In this document: one piece after another, positions 19,401 through 26,818 of the stretch
How the letters are laid out: each line of letters opens with the position of its first letter
Position numbering within the stretch: the stretch's first letter is position 1
NCBI RefSeq assembly: GCF_009193215.1
Contig: NZ_VYVA01000005.1
Location: 62,001-126,000, forward strand
Length of the DNA stretch: 64,000 bases
From: Flavicella marina
Lineage (GTDB): Bacteria; Bacteroidota; Bacteroidia; Flavobacteriales; Flavobacteriaceae
Direction: 5' to 3'
Translations under genes and position numbers: made by a program
Notes under the pieces: model-generated
What the model was told of the DNA's origin: nothing
Database searches by the model: none
Seen by the model: only the letters and a program-made list of their open reading frames with translations

Positions 19401-21538
19401 CCCAAAAAATCGGTAGGTTGAAAAGTAATGGTGCTTAAATCTGCATTTGCATCGACCAACTCAGCATTAGCATTGATTTTTTCACTTAAGACAAGAGCTT
19501 GATCGTTTAGAAAGATACCCTCACAACTGCTGTTTGTATTTCCTATTGGACCAAAGCTTGCATGATCCTTCGACATAAAATTACTGTAAGGAACCTCTTC
19601 TTTTATAAAGAACTGATCATCAATTCTTTGACTTTCTGATAACTGAAAATTTTCTAGAAAGCTATCTGACAATCTTTTCAAAAAGACCTTAGTGCCATTG
19701 TTTTGAAAACCATTGTTCTTATATGTTTGAGCATAGGTTAAGAAATGCACACTCGGAGAACTTTCTAAACCATTTAATTGGGGTATAGGAGCTTTTAAGC
19801 AGAGAAGTAAAGGGACCAATGGGTTTGGATCATCAAAAGAGTCATAAGAATAGATTTTAGGATACAGAAGTACCTCTTTAGACTCAAACTCAACATTCTT
19901 TGAAATCTCGTCACTAATATTTTCCAATGTATAACTATTGGCAAAAGCAAATTTCTGCTGAAATTGGAGAGCATGATATTTTTTGTGAGTAACTTTAGAA
20001 TTGGTGATTTTACTTATTGTCAAATCCAACGCTCCTGCATGCGTCTTAAATCGATTTTCATGAATGTAAACAACATCCATTTCAACCTCATGGGAGCTAT
20101 CATTCCAATCTGTAACGAGGTATTTGAATTTTAGAAGCTCTTTTGGATAAATACCTTGGTGAGGATTATCCTCTTCTTTACACACAGCATACGTTTCATT
20201 TCCTAAATCTTTGTAAGAAAAGAAACTTCCGTCTTCTAATGCTTTAATATGTTTAAAAGGTGTTTTGTGTTTAAACCTTTCTGAATTATAGGATTTTTCT
20301 GTTTCGAGATATCGGTATTCTAGTCTCTTTTTCAGAAAACTAACGTTATTTTTTAGTTGCCTTTCAGAGATTTGAACAACAAGAATCTTTAATCCACTAT
20401 TGGCATCAACAGCTCTCGTAACGATTTCCACATAATTATCACATCCAAGTTTTATGTCCTGCTTCCAACCAACAATGGAATAATCATTATACGTGCCATC
20501 ATTGTTACTTTCTTTTGGATTAGGATGATCGTATTTTAAATAGGTTGAAACGCCTAATCCAGAAATGTTGAAATAATCAGATTTTATATCTCTACGATAA
20601 TCTCTTGTTACAACACCATCATCTTGAACCTTATAACCCAAACGAGAAAGCAGTGCTAAGTGTTCTCTATGGTTTTGAGTAGGATCTGGTAAAAAAGACA
20701 CAGCATGATCTGAAATACCAGCCTCTTCTTCGCTGATAGGTTCTCTATCTTCGTTAGCAAAACCTAGGATCTTAAATGAAGGTGGAGAAATCGTATCTTG
20801 AAAGAAATCTTTTTTATAACCAAAGTGATTGTTCCAAATTTCAAAAACTTCAACAACAGTGTTGTCTTCCTCATTTTTTAGTTCTAATAAAGGAACCTCT
20901 TCATTATCGTGACTAAATGTGAAAGCGGTTCCTTCTCCATCTTCAGGCATAATAGGGCTTAAGTACATTTTATAAGGAACCTCAAATAAGGTTACAGGAA
21001 TTCTAATACCACTATCAGATTTAAAAAGGAAAGGGTGATCATAAGGATTTGCAGAAATAGTAAAAGGATATGAAGAGTTTGTATTAGTTAATAGCTTCTC
21101 TAGTTTTGCAATTTTATATTTTGGGTAGTTCCTAACAAATGGAGTATCAATTAATTGATACTTCTCACTATTATTCCAGGCAAGAAGTTGATCAGAATCA
21201 TAATCTATTAGTTTTGCTTCTTCAGATTTGATTTTGAATGTTAAAAAACAGAATCCAGTAGTAAATACTTTGGAGGCCTTGAGGGGGGCTGATGGAGTAT
21301 CCTTTAAAACTTCCTCACCTCGATGTTGTTGAGGTATTCTAACAGTCATGAAAGCATCCCGATCTTCTACTTTTTTTACAAAGTAATCTCCGTCAATCAA
21401 TTCTACGTTAAAAAAATAAAATGTTAGATTTAATAGATCACTAGGTCTTAAAATTTGACAAATATGATCAAATTGACTCTGGGTGAACGCTTCTTCATCG
21501 TAGTTTGAAATATTGACGAGTAGATTTTGTGTATTCAT
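16466..21538 (-). CDS. Unrecognised 1690-aa coiled-coil and beta-repeat protein, first gene of giant-protein operon
   Basis: A single frame of 1690 aa. Residues 1-740 are beta-rich and unassigned. Residues about 755-1220 are a long charged helical region with many Lys/Glu heptad-like stretches (EELDIKNLP to KTITYSWNTTK), likely coiled coil. Residues about 1240-1560 form a glycine-poor beta-strand region of alternating hydrophobics (MAVTLPFLPKRPTLVKIGI, then AHLLAGFYFRKIHGLVELRG). It loosely resembles the beta-structured repeats of large DUF6603-type proteins, which I offer only as a weak resemblance. There is no signal peptide. It heads an operon with the 1614-aa protein and the YkuD-like protein. 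A scaffold or delivery role is inferred from size and context. Confidence 0.85.
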   Translation of the reverse strand: MNTQNLLVNISNYDEEAFTQSQFDHICQILRPSDLLNLTFYFFNVELIDGDYFVKKVEDRDAFMTVRIPQQHRGEEVLKDTPSAPLKASKVFTTGFCFLTFKIKSEEAKLIDYDSDQLLAWNNSEKYQLIDTPFVRNYPKYKIAKLEKLLTNTNSSYPFTISANPYDHPFLFKSDSGIRIPVTLFEVPYKMYLSPIMPEDGEGTAFTFSHDNEEVPLLELKNEEDNTVVEVFEIWNNHFGYKKDFFQDTISPPSFKILGFANEDREPISEEEAGISDHAVSFLPDPTQNHREHLALLSRLGYKVQDDGVVTRDYRRDIKSDYFNISGLGVSTYLKYDHPNPKESNNDGTYNDYSIVGWKQDIKLGCDNYVEIVTRAVDANSGLKILVVQISERQLKNNVSFLKKRLEYRYLETEKSYNSERFKHKTPFKHIKALEDGSFFSYKDLGNETYAVCKEEDNPHQGIYPKELLKFKYLVTDWNDSSHEVEMDVVYIHENRFKTHAGALDLTISKITNSKVTHKKYHALQFQQKFAFANSYTLENISDEISKNVEFESKEVLLYPKIYSYDSFDDPNPLVPLLLCLKAPIPQLNGLESSPSVHFLTYAQTYKNNGFQNNGTKVFLKRLSDSFLENFQLSESQRIDDQFFIKEEVPYSNFMSKDHASFGPIGNTNSSCEGIFLNDQALVLSEKINANAELVDANADLSTITFQPTDFLGVDVELMGGIKIKDILEEALDIKNLPITKVYEDIKKDAEQVEALLQDYKYENIHEEYRKDFEEKMAFIKAFPDQLRLLEKELVKYAQDQALLLVNRWLEKLVDYYYTEVLLKFAKNKNIQSFTHNISKYQSLYNALHGKASEIKTTFDTGFAQLESDIVFLSKITPQNLKEKLEEYKEAKKRTEVFFQKLIDEILLFQSQLTNIEKNRDQTSATSITYVIVQHYLYKLAEKENVNLKRVLEVLKDLKKEAKTQKIVDTLIQVINDVYKYSPQQLKDLEKELKLEFEVRKEEVESQINEEIIQVINHSVRPFLLFYEVVSFYKNKYYAFVDRFKEIEAMAKELNFPLLNPDQTDIEYVKYLKDRLPVLTKEIVTELKDVLEKIKMQILPEAIIIDDNPFKVAYEKIISINPEDPEAIKKLEAITEGLKNLVDIERKSFEATIDKKRTELLKDIDSLKDIETRYREEIKNAPNQILNILEVELQEAFGERNIAEYKRINQLIETIKATTEKTITYSWNTTKFKNYSSGMVRFIKRSSPPTSFSVDFKATTYFDISLERPPKITNYTYGFVTRFSNFGVGFGPVVINFEELRYENGASKNTDFSVKIRDVQFEGALNFIKAFQDYLQTLDKNLILRIDENGATIGYSVPLPNLLFGYINLFQLKLSMAVTLPFLPKRPTLVKIGINNPSDRFIITVNGYMGTGYFETILDPKVGLISIAFVVEFEAKFRLKMPGAKGYAHLLAGFYFRKIHGLVELRGNLHLSGGFNIINLFHSSVTFDMTLLGNGDYLEGSTNLKVSHRFSRWFKVTVRLHYSQKFYGTKKKSNNSLYGPLFKSLNTDKTIVRLKNGLEIIDSNFYYENNNYFINVENKPWLIFRVPKDTVYTIKTSWKKKNGNLKIYTDKTVSYRNTPHLYRDDQFSYVKVEIVKRKKKEVFKLIVKHKDESDIISVDNNYKSKLKPSEYVLPNGMPVNTMFDHYLSYL

Positions 21539-21619
21539 AATAATTTTTTTGAGAAGTATAAGATAAGAATATTATATGAAATCAAATTCTCCTAAAGCAG
21601 GAATTTTATTCCTAGTTAG

Positions 21620-21814
21620 AACATAAATCCAGTAACTTTGGGAAAGACTTGTGACGTTATAGTAAAGTGTATAACCAAAAGCAAGGAGGTTGCTATTGAA
21701 GGTAAATTAACTTCCAGTTCTTATAAAACTAAAGAGGGTTCTCATGATTATATAATATTCAAAGTCGAATATGGCAACGATAACTTTCATATATTTACTG
21801 AATGCGAACACTAG
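21620..21814 (+). pseudogene. fragment resembling a single-stranded DNA-binding (OB-fold) protein
   Basis: A 64-codon open stretch without a start codon (a TAG stop lies just before it). The middle reads KEVAIEGKLTSSSYKTKEG, which resembles the loop-strand region of bacterial SSB proteins (VxIEGKLxxRSYxxKxG). Both ends are missing or diverged. It could be the remnant of an SSB gene from a mobile element. A chance resemblance cannot be excluded. Confidence 0.3.
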
Positions 21815-22917
21815 GGTAGCTTTATGAAAACACATAAAAAAATAGTGTTAATTTAAATGAAACACCTTTTTTTGACGAATCTAAAGTTTCAAAATTTTAC
21901 CCTGAATACTAGAAAATTCGATATCATTTAATAACCAGTATCAAAAATAGTTTGTAGTATATTCAACCCAAAATGCATAAAGTCAAGTGGAGATTAAACT
22001 GATGGAAGTTAATACCCACATAGATCCTTCATTAATGAAAAAGTTAGTTTTAAAGTTAGCACATTGCAGTTTGCTCCATTCGTACCTCATTTCACAACTC
22101 CAAAGAGCTTTCGTCATCGATAACTAAGCACAATTGATGTTTTCGCAACAGACTACTACGCAAAAATGTACTATTTGTTTTCGTATCCATAGCATATTGC
22201 TTTCCTCATACCTCAGCGCAAAAAGCTATTATATTTAGTTCAGTACTAACTGCACAATTTGAGCAAGTAGCAGTATGTTAGTTTCTTACGCCAATTCGGG
22301 GTTAAAAGGTCTCACTCCTAAAGTCGTTCGGTCGCACCTCCCTTTATTTTTTTCAAGAACAGTTGCAGTTAAGACAGTTTGGGTGTATCACAAAAATAAA
22401 TCGGTGCTACTTTCTTATGGGGGGCGCCCCTCGGGGGCAAAAACAAAAGTCTTTCATTGTTCAATAATTTCTGATATCAATAAAAAGTACAGTATCACTC
22501 ATTACTATCCGAGTGCTATGCCAAATGGGTTGCAAACCCTTCCCCGCTTTTCTGTTTTTGCCCCACTTCCGGGTCTTCGCCCCCTTGCTATTCGCAAGCA
22601 TCCCCCTTCCTGCCGGTGGCAGCGGCTTTTAAAATTTTGGGCAAGATCCATTTTCTAAAAAACACACCAAACAAAATGCTGTGTTTTTCTTTACAGGATT
22701 TTTTCGGTTGTTTGGCTTTGTTTTTTTCAGAAAACAAAAAGCTCCGTATAAAATTATAAAAGCATGGTATTTTCTTTTTTGTAAAAAATAAAAAAACAAA
22801 AAAATAATTCCTCTATCTATTATGTTTTAGACAAAACACTTACCTTTAAAAACATTACTAAAAACACTTGTTTATGGTCCAAATAATACTGGATAATAAG
22901 AGTTTTAGTACTTATAT
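21815..22917. other. gene-poor stretch with a local GC-rich block
   Basis: About 1.1 kb with no gene I can support. Between about 22260 and 22640 the composition shifts sharply towards G+C, with homopolymer-like runs such as GGGGGGCGCCCC and CCCCCTTCCTGCC, unlike all neighbours. The 127-codon open frame at 22275-22658 falls in this block but has no family features. From 22640 on the sequence is very AT-rich. The block resembles the intergenic debris that borders mobile cassettes in flavobacterial genomes (recalled pattern, not tested). Confidence 0.4.
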
Positions 22918-22922
22918 AACAC

Positions 22923-22936
22923 GTTGCCAACCATTA
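22923..22936 (+). repeat. left inverted flank of the membrane-protein module
   Basis: GTTGCCAACCATTA; its reverse complement recurs almost exactly (13 of 14) at 23483-23496 on the other side of the 127-aa gene. The 10-bp core GTTGCCAACC is a perfect match. The pair frames the gene as a discrete module. Confidence 0.6.
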
Positions 22937-23079
22937 CCCATCAGAATCCGATAAATTCCTTGGGCTAAAGAGAAAAAAAACTCTAAAATGTTTATTAAAA
23001 TTGGTAGATTTGACCCAAATATAATTAACTGAATAACAAAACTTGACATTAGACAAGATAAAAAGAAGCATACGATATT

Positions 23080-23463
23080 GTGATAACTGTTTTTTTAAAA
23101 TATTTCAAAAATATAACATCCCAAAAAATGATTTTATGGTGTTATTTAGTTTGGTATCTAACAATTATAAGCATATACTTTGAAGCTTCACTAAAATTAT
23201 GGGCTAGCTCTATAGGAATTTCACTTATCATCGGGTTTGCCCTAATACTATCCACTATTCAACAAGGCATAAAGCAAAATATTTGGGTAAAAATTAGACT
23301 TTTTTTGTTCCCTTTCTGTGTTTCTAGTTATTCAGCTACAATAAAAGATTATGATTTCATTCTATTATTTCCTAGTAATTTCTTACACTTATCTATTTCA
23401 ATACTGAATTGCTTATTGTTTTTATTTCCAATTTGGTGCATAAAAACTTTCTATAGACCATAA
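23080..23463 (+). CDS. small multi-pass membrane protein of unknown function
   Basis: A 127-aa, strongly hydrophobic protein with about four predicted membrane helices (ILWCYLVWYLTIISIYF, then SSIGISLIIGFALILST, the FLFPFCVSSYSATI segment, and the C-terminal LSISILNCLLFLFPIWCI). The start is GTG at 23080; an internal ATG at 23128 is possible but would remove the first 16 residues. I recall similar stand-alone membrane proteins recurring as solitary genes in flavobacterial accessory regions, with no assigned function. It is enclosed by a 10-bp perfect inverted repeat (22923-22932 and 23487-23496), so it appears to be its own mobile module. Confidence 0.6.
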   Translation: MITVFLKYFKNITSQKMILWCYLVWYLTIISIYFEASLKLWASSIGISLIIGFALILSTIQQGIKQNIWVKIRLFLFPFCVSSYSATIKDYDFILLFPSNFLHLSISILNCLLFLFPIWCIKTFYRP

Positions 23464-23482
23464 GATACCCAATAAATTGAAA

Positions 23483-23496
23483 TAACGGTTGGCAAC
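23483..23496 (-). repeat. right inverted flank of the membrane-protein module
   Basis: TAACGGTTGGCAAC, the reverse complement (13 of 14) of the left flank at 22923-22936. It abuts the hairpin element that starts at 23500. Confidence 0.6.
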
Positions 23497-23499
23497 AAG

Positions 23500-23671
23500 G
23501 GCTATAATTAATACGGGTTTTGATGCTTAACCCAAAGTTTTGGTATATTTACTAAGTCCGCCAAATCTTTTGATTTGGCTTTAATAAAGAAAAGATAAAA
23601 CAAAATAAAAAAATTTGGCTAAGTGATTAATCGGAAATTCATTACTTTTAATTCCCGTACTAACCATAGCC
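23500..23671. repeat. 172-bp imperfect inverted-repeat element (cassette-boundary type)
   Basis: Ends at 23500-23517 (GGCTATAATTAATACGGG) and 23654-23671 (CCCGTACTAACCATAGCC) are complementary at 15 of 18 positions. An internal hairpin GCCAAATCTTTTGATTTGGC sits at 23560-23579. The element has no coding content and lies between two gene modules. Its long folded structure is reminiscent in general form of integron attC sites. I recall very similar sequences recurring between genes in Bacteroidetes genomes, but could not check this. Confidence 0.6.
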
Positions 23672-23750
23672 GAGACGTTGTGCATAATGCTTAGAAAAAA
23701 CAAAAGAGCTGTTTTCAGCCAATATTCAAAACAGAGTACAAAATGAACTT

Positions 23751-23765
23751 TGCAACACCATTGCA
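23751..23765. promoter_or_regulatory. candidate Fur-family operator, copy 1
   Basis: TGCAACACCATTGCA, an inverted repeat TGCAA-N5-TTGCA, followed by TTGA. A 19-bp window here (TGCA...CCATTGCATTGA) matches the one at 26767 at 16 positions. It sits 25 bp upstream of the ATG of the DUF6660 gene, and a TATATTTG box (23778-23785) lies just downstream. Position before the first gene of a cluster that encodes a Fur-family regulator suggests autoregulation. Confidence 0.5.
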
Positions 23766-23790
23766 TTGAAAAGTTTTTATATTTGTGACA

Positions 23791-24108
23791 ATGAAATTTA
23801 TTACAATCATATTATCTTTAACAATACTTGTTTTGTCAATCAAACCTTGTCCTGATGGAAATAATTCTGAAGACCAACACCAAAACGAAACAAGTACTGA
23901 ACATAATCATCAAAATGATAGCGATGATACATGTCCGATAACTTGTATTTGTAATTGTTGTGGTATAGCAGTAACATATCAACCACTTCAATCTTTCGAA
24001 TTAGGTATTAACAACTCAATTTCTACAAAAATAATATCTGTTTATCAATCAATATACAGATTTGATTATCATTCCAATATTTGGCAACCGCCACAATTGA
24101 TAAGCTAA
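23791..24108 (+). CDS. DUF6660-type Cys/His-rich small exported protein
   Basis: About 105 aa. I prefer the ATG at 23791 over the GTG at 23785 because it gives a clean signal peptide (MKFITIILSLTILVLSIKPC). After it come a His/Asp/Glu-rich stretch (DQHQNETSTEHNHQNDSDD) and a cysteine cluster (CPITCICNCCG), features that suggest binding of a soft or borderline metal such as Cu or Zn in the periplasm or outer membrane. Small proteins of this kind (DUF6660) are typically found just upstream of TonB receptors in Bacteroidetes metal loci, as here (51 bp before the receptor). The cysteine just after the hydrophobic segment could be a lipobox-type residue, though the motif is not canonical. Confidence 0.75.
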   Translation: MKFITIILSLTILVLSIKPCPDGNNSEDQHQNETSTEHNHQNDSDDTCPITCICNCCGIAVTYQPLQSFELGINNSISTKIISVYQSIYRFDYHSNIWQPPQLIS

Positions 24109-24159
24109 TTTAGTGACGAAAACGTCAAAAAAAATTAGTTAATCAGTTTTACATTTTCA

Positions 24160-26346
24160 ATGAATAAATACATATTGAGCACAATGCTCACAATTATAAT
24201 GTGCTTTTTTACCAAAGCACAAACATCTGATATACAAATAAAAGTAGTTTCAGAGTCCGAAAACGAAACGCTATTTGGAGCAACAGTATATTTTGAGGAA
24301 TTAGAAAAAGGAGCAGTATCCGATTTTGATGGAATTGCAACTTTTAAAGAAATTCCAAACGGAGAACATATTGTAATAATTTCATTTTTAGGTTTTGAAA
24401 CCTTAAAAACCACTATTCTAATCCCGAATAATTCAGATTTAATTTTCAAGTTGAAAAGTGGAGGAAACGAATTAGACGAAGTTGTATTGCAATCTTCAAG
24501 AAGTACAAGAACGGTTAAAAAAACACCAACGAGAATTGAATTTATTGGTGCTGAAGAATTGGAGGAAAAAGCCATCATGAACCCAACCAATATTTCAATG
24601 GTACTGCGTGAAAGTACAGGAATTCAAATGCAACAAACCTCTTTAAGTAGCGGAAACACAAATATTAGAATTCAAGGACTCGATGGACGTTACACACAAC
24701 TTTTAAGAGATGGATTTCCCCTTTACGGAGGTTTTTCAAGTGGTTTGAGTATATTACAAATTCCACCTTTGGACTTGCAACAGTTTGAAATTATTAAAGG
24801 AAGTTCTTCAACATTATATGGTGGAGGAGCAATTGCGGGTTTAGTAAATATGGTTTCAAAAACACCAGATGAAGAACCAGCTTTTGATATTATGTTAACG
24901 CAAACTCAAGCATTAGGTAGTACAACAAATGTGTTTTATAGCAAACGAAATGAAAAGTTTGGTGTTTCACTTTATGCATCTGGTCATTATCAAAAAGTAT
25001 ACGACCCAGAAAATGATGATTTTAGTAATTTACCAAAAACAAAGTCTATTTCATTCAATCCAAAATTATTCTATTATCCTTCAGCAAAAACAACTTTTTG
25101 GTTTGGTTTAAACGGAACTTATGATGACAGAATAGGTGGAGATGTAACAAAAATTGAAAACGGAGAGAATGGAATTCATCAATATACAGAAGAAAATATC
25201 TCAAAAAGATTGAGCAGTCAAGCTGTATACAAAACTAAAATTGACTCGACAAGTTCACTAAATATTAAAAATAGTGTTTCTTTTTTTGATAGAAATCTAA
25301 CTGTTCCAGATTTTATTTTTGATGGTAAACAAATCAACACATTTACAGAAGTAGCATATCAAAAGGCGACATCAGAAGTTGATTGGATTTTTGGAGCAAA
25401 CTTATATACTTCAAACTTTGATGAGAATGATAATGCAATTTTACAACGTGATCAAAAAGACATCACTTTTGGAATATTTGCAAACAATATTTATGACCTT
25501 TCAGAAAAATGGATTTTGGAGACTGGATTTAGAACAGATTACAATACAGATTATGGACTTTTTCCACTTCCAAGAGTTTCATTATTGTATAAAAACAAGA
25601 ATGGATTTTCAAGCAGAATCGGTGGAGGTTTAGGCTACAAAATACCTGATATTTTTACGGAAGAAGCAGAATTAATCAATTTTAAAAATGTACTTGGCAT
25701 TGATAAATCTACAATTAAAGCAGAAACTTCTTTTGGTATAAACCTTGATTTTAATTATCAAACACATTTATTTGAAACTATTGGGTTTTCAGTTAACCAA
25801 CTTTTTTACGTCACTGCAATTAACAACGGATTATTATTGAACAGTACAAATAATGGTTTGTTTGCATTTGAAAATGCAACTGACGAAATTTTAAGTAAAG
25901 GAGCAGAAACAAACATAAAGTTTACCTATAAAGAATTTAGATGGTTTTTAAACTATGCGTTTATTGATACCAAGCTAAATTATTTATCAGGTAATCCACA
26001 AAAACCGTTAACAGCAAAGCATAACGCAGGAAGTGTTCTAATGTACGAATCTGAAAAATGGAGAATTGGTTATGAAACATTTTATACTGGAAAGCAATTT
26101 TTATCAAGCGGAACTGAAACAACAGATTTTGTAACAATGGGATTATTGCTAATGCGTAACTTCAAATTCGGAAGTGCTTTTATAAATTTTGAAAATTTTA
26201 CAGACAAGCGACAGAGCAAATTTTCGCCTTTAGTTCTGCCACCACACGAAAATCCAGAATTTCCCGAAATATATGCACCAACCGATGGTTTTATATTCAG
26301 CGTAGGAATAATAATTAAACCATTTGGAAACGAAGACCACGATTAA
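24160..26346 (+). CDS. TonB-dependent outer-membrane receptor (metal-linked)
   Basis: A 728-aa receptor. Signal peptide at residues 1-20 (MNKYILSTMLTIIMCFFTKA). A carboxypeptidase-regulatory-like beta-sandwich follows (about 22-105, ATVYFEELEKGAVSDFDG), then the plug domain (about 118-225; IRIQGLDGRYTQLLRDGFP and IIKGSSSTLYGGGAIAGLVN are typical) and a 22-strand beta-barrel ending in the aromatic-rich C-terminus. It imports a ligand across the outer membrane using TonB energy. The neighbours (Cys/His-rich DUF6660 protein, Fur-family regulator 2 bp after the stop, CDF exporter nearby) suggest a metal or metallophore ligand. Not SusC-like: no SusD partner and a short N-terminus. Confidence 0.88.
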   Translation: MNKYILSTMLTIIMCFFTKAQTSDIQIKVVSESENETLFGATVYFEELEKGAVSDFDGIATFKEIPNGEHIVIISFLGFETLKTTILIPNNSDLIFKLKSGGNELDEVVLQSSRSTRTVKKTPTRIEFIGAEELEEKAIMNPTNISMVLRESTGIQMQQTSLSSGNTNIRIQGLDGRYTQLLRDGFPLYGGFSSGLSILQIPPLDLQQFEIIKGSSSTLYGGGAIAGLVNMVSKTPDEEPAFDIMLTQTQALGSTTNVFYSKRNEKFGVSLYASGHYQKVYDPENDDFSNLPKTKSISFNPKLFYYPSAKTTFWFGLNGTYDDRIGGDVTKIENGENGIHQYTEENISKRLSSQAVYKTKIDSTSSLNIKNSVSFFDRNLTVPDFIFDGKQINTFTEVAYQKATSEVDWIFGANLYTSNFDENDNAILQRDQKDITFGIFANNIYDLSEKWILETGFRTDYNTDYGLFPLPRVSLLYKNKNGFSSRIGGGLGYKIPDIFTEEAELINFKNVLGIDKSTIKAETSFGINLDFNYQTHLFETIGFSVNQLFYVTAINNGLLLNSTNNGLFAFENATDEILSKGAETNIKFTYKEFRWFLNYAFIDTKLNYLSGNPQKPLTAKHNAGSVLMYESEKWRIGYETFYTGKQFLSSGTETTDFVTMGLLLMRNFKFGSAFINFENFTDKRQSKFSPLVLPPHENPEFPEIYAPTDGFIFSVGIIIKPFGNEDHD

Positions 26347-26348
26347 TT

Positions 26349-26765
26349 ATGCAAACAATTGAAGAATTATTAGAATCTAAAAATATTCGTGTAACAGCAA
26401 TGCGTTTGCTAATTTACAAGTTCCTTGCTGAAAAAGATGTCGCAGTTACTTTAAGTGATATAGAGAATGCTTTTGAAAAAGCAGATAGAACGACGTTGTA
26501 CAGAACCGTCAAAACATTTGAGGAAAAAGATATTGTGCATCAAATTGACGATGGTACAGGAATTACAAAATATGCTTTGTGTGAAAAGGGTTGTAATTGC
26601 GAAATTGAAACCGATTTGCATTTGCATTTTCATTGTAATAACTGTAAAGAAACTGTTTGTTTGACAGAACATAAAATCCCTCAAATAAAAGTACCTGATG
26701 GATTTGTTTCAGAAAATGTAAACTTGGTAGTAAAAGGAATTTGTGATAAATGTAGTGGTCAGTAA
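26349..26765 (+). CDS. Fur-family metalloregulator
   Basis: A 138-aa Fur/Zur/PerR-family repressor. The N-terminal winged helix includes RVTAMRLLIYKFLAE and the recognition region RTTLYRTVKTFEEKDIVHQI. The metal-binding part has HLHFHCNNCKETVCL and the C-terminal CDKC, i.e. two CxxC pairs for the structural zinc, plus clustered histidines. Which metal it senses cannot be read from sequence. It starts 2 bp after the receptor stop, so it is co-transcribed. Two near-identical TGCA-N7-TGCA palindromes, one before the cluster (23751) and one right after this gene (26767), are natural candidate operators for it. Confidence 0.88.
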   Translation: MQTIEELLESKNIRVTAMRLLIYKFLAEKDVAVTLSDIENAFEKADRTTLYRTVKTFEEKDIVHQIDDGTGITKYALCEKGCNCEIETDLHLHFHCNNCKETVCLTEHKIPQIKVPDGFVSENVNLVVKGICDKCSGQ

Positions 26766-26766
26766 T

Positions 26767-26781
26767 TGCACTTCCATTGCA
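26767..26781. promoter_or_regulatory. candidate Fur-family operator, copy 2
   Basis: TGCACTTCCATTGCA, followed by TTGA as in copy 1 at 23751. It lies between the Fur-family gene and the ICMT-like gene, 38 bp before the start of the latter. The match over 19 bp to the first copy (16 identical) is well above what the AT-rich background would give by chance. Confidence 0.5.
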
Positions 26782-26818
26782 TTGATAATTAGAGCACTTT
26801 TATTTCAATTTAGAAACT

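Noticed and set aside
22275-22658. 127-codon open frame on the plus strand in the GC-rich block
   Set aside because: Composition-driven: the GC-rich stretch lacks stops by chance, the translation is unlike any protein family I know, and no start signal or gene context supports it.
23500-23671. Classical integron attC site
   Set aside because: The element is a long imperfect inverted repeat, but I could not find the consensus attC core sites, so it is reported only as a structured boundary element.
24135-24590. 151-codon minus-strand frame
   Set aside because: Antisense to the start of the TonB receptor, whose signal peptide and plug domain are unambiguous.
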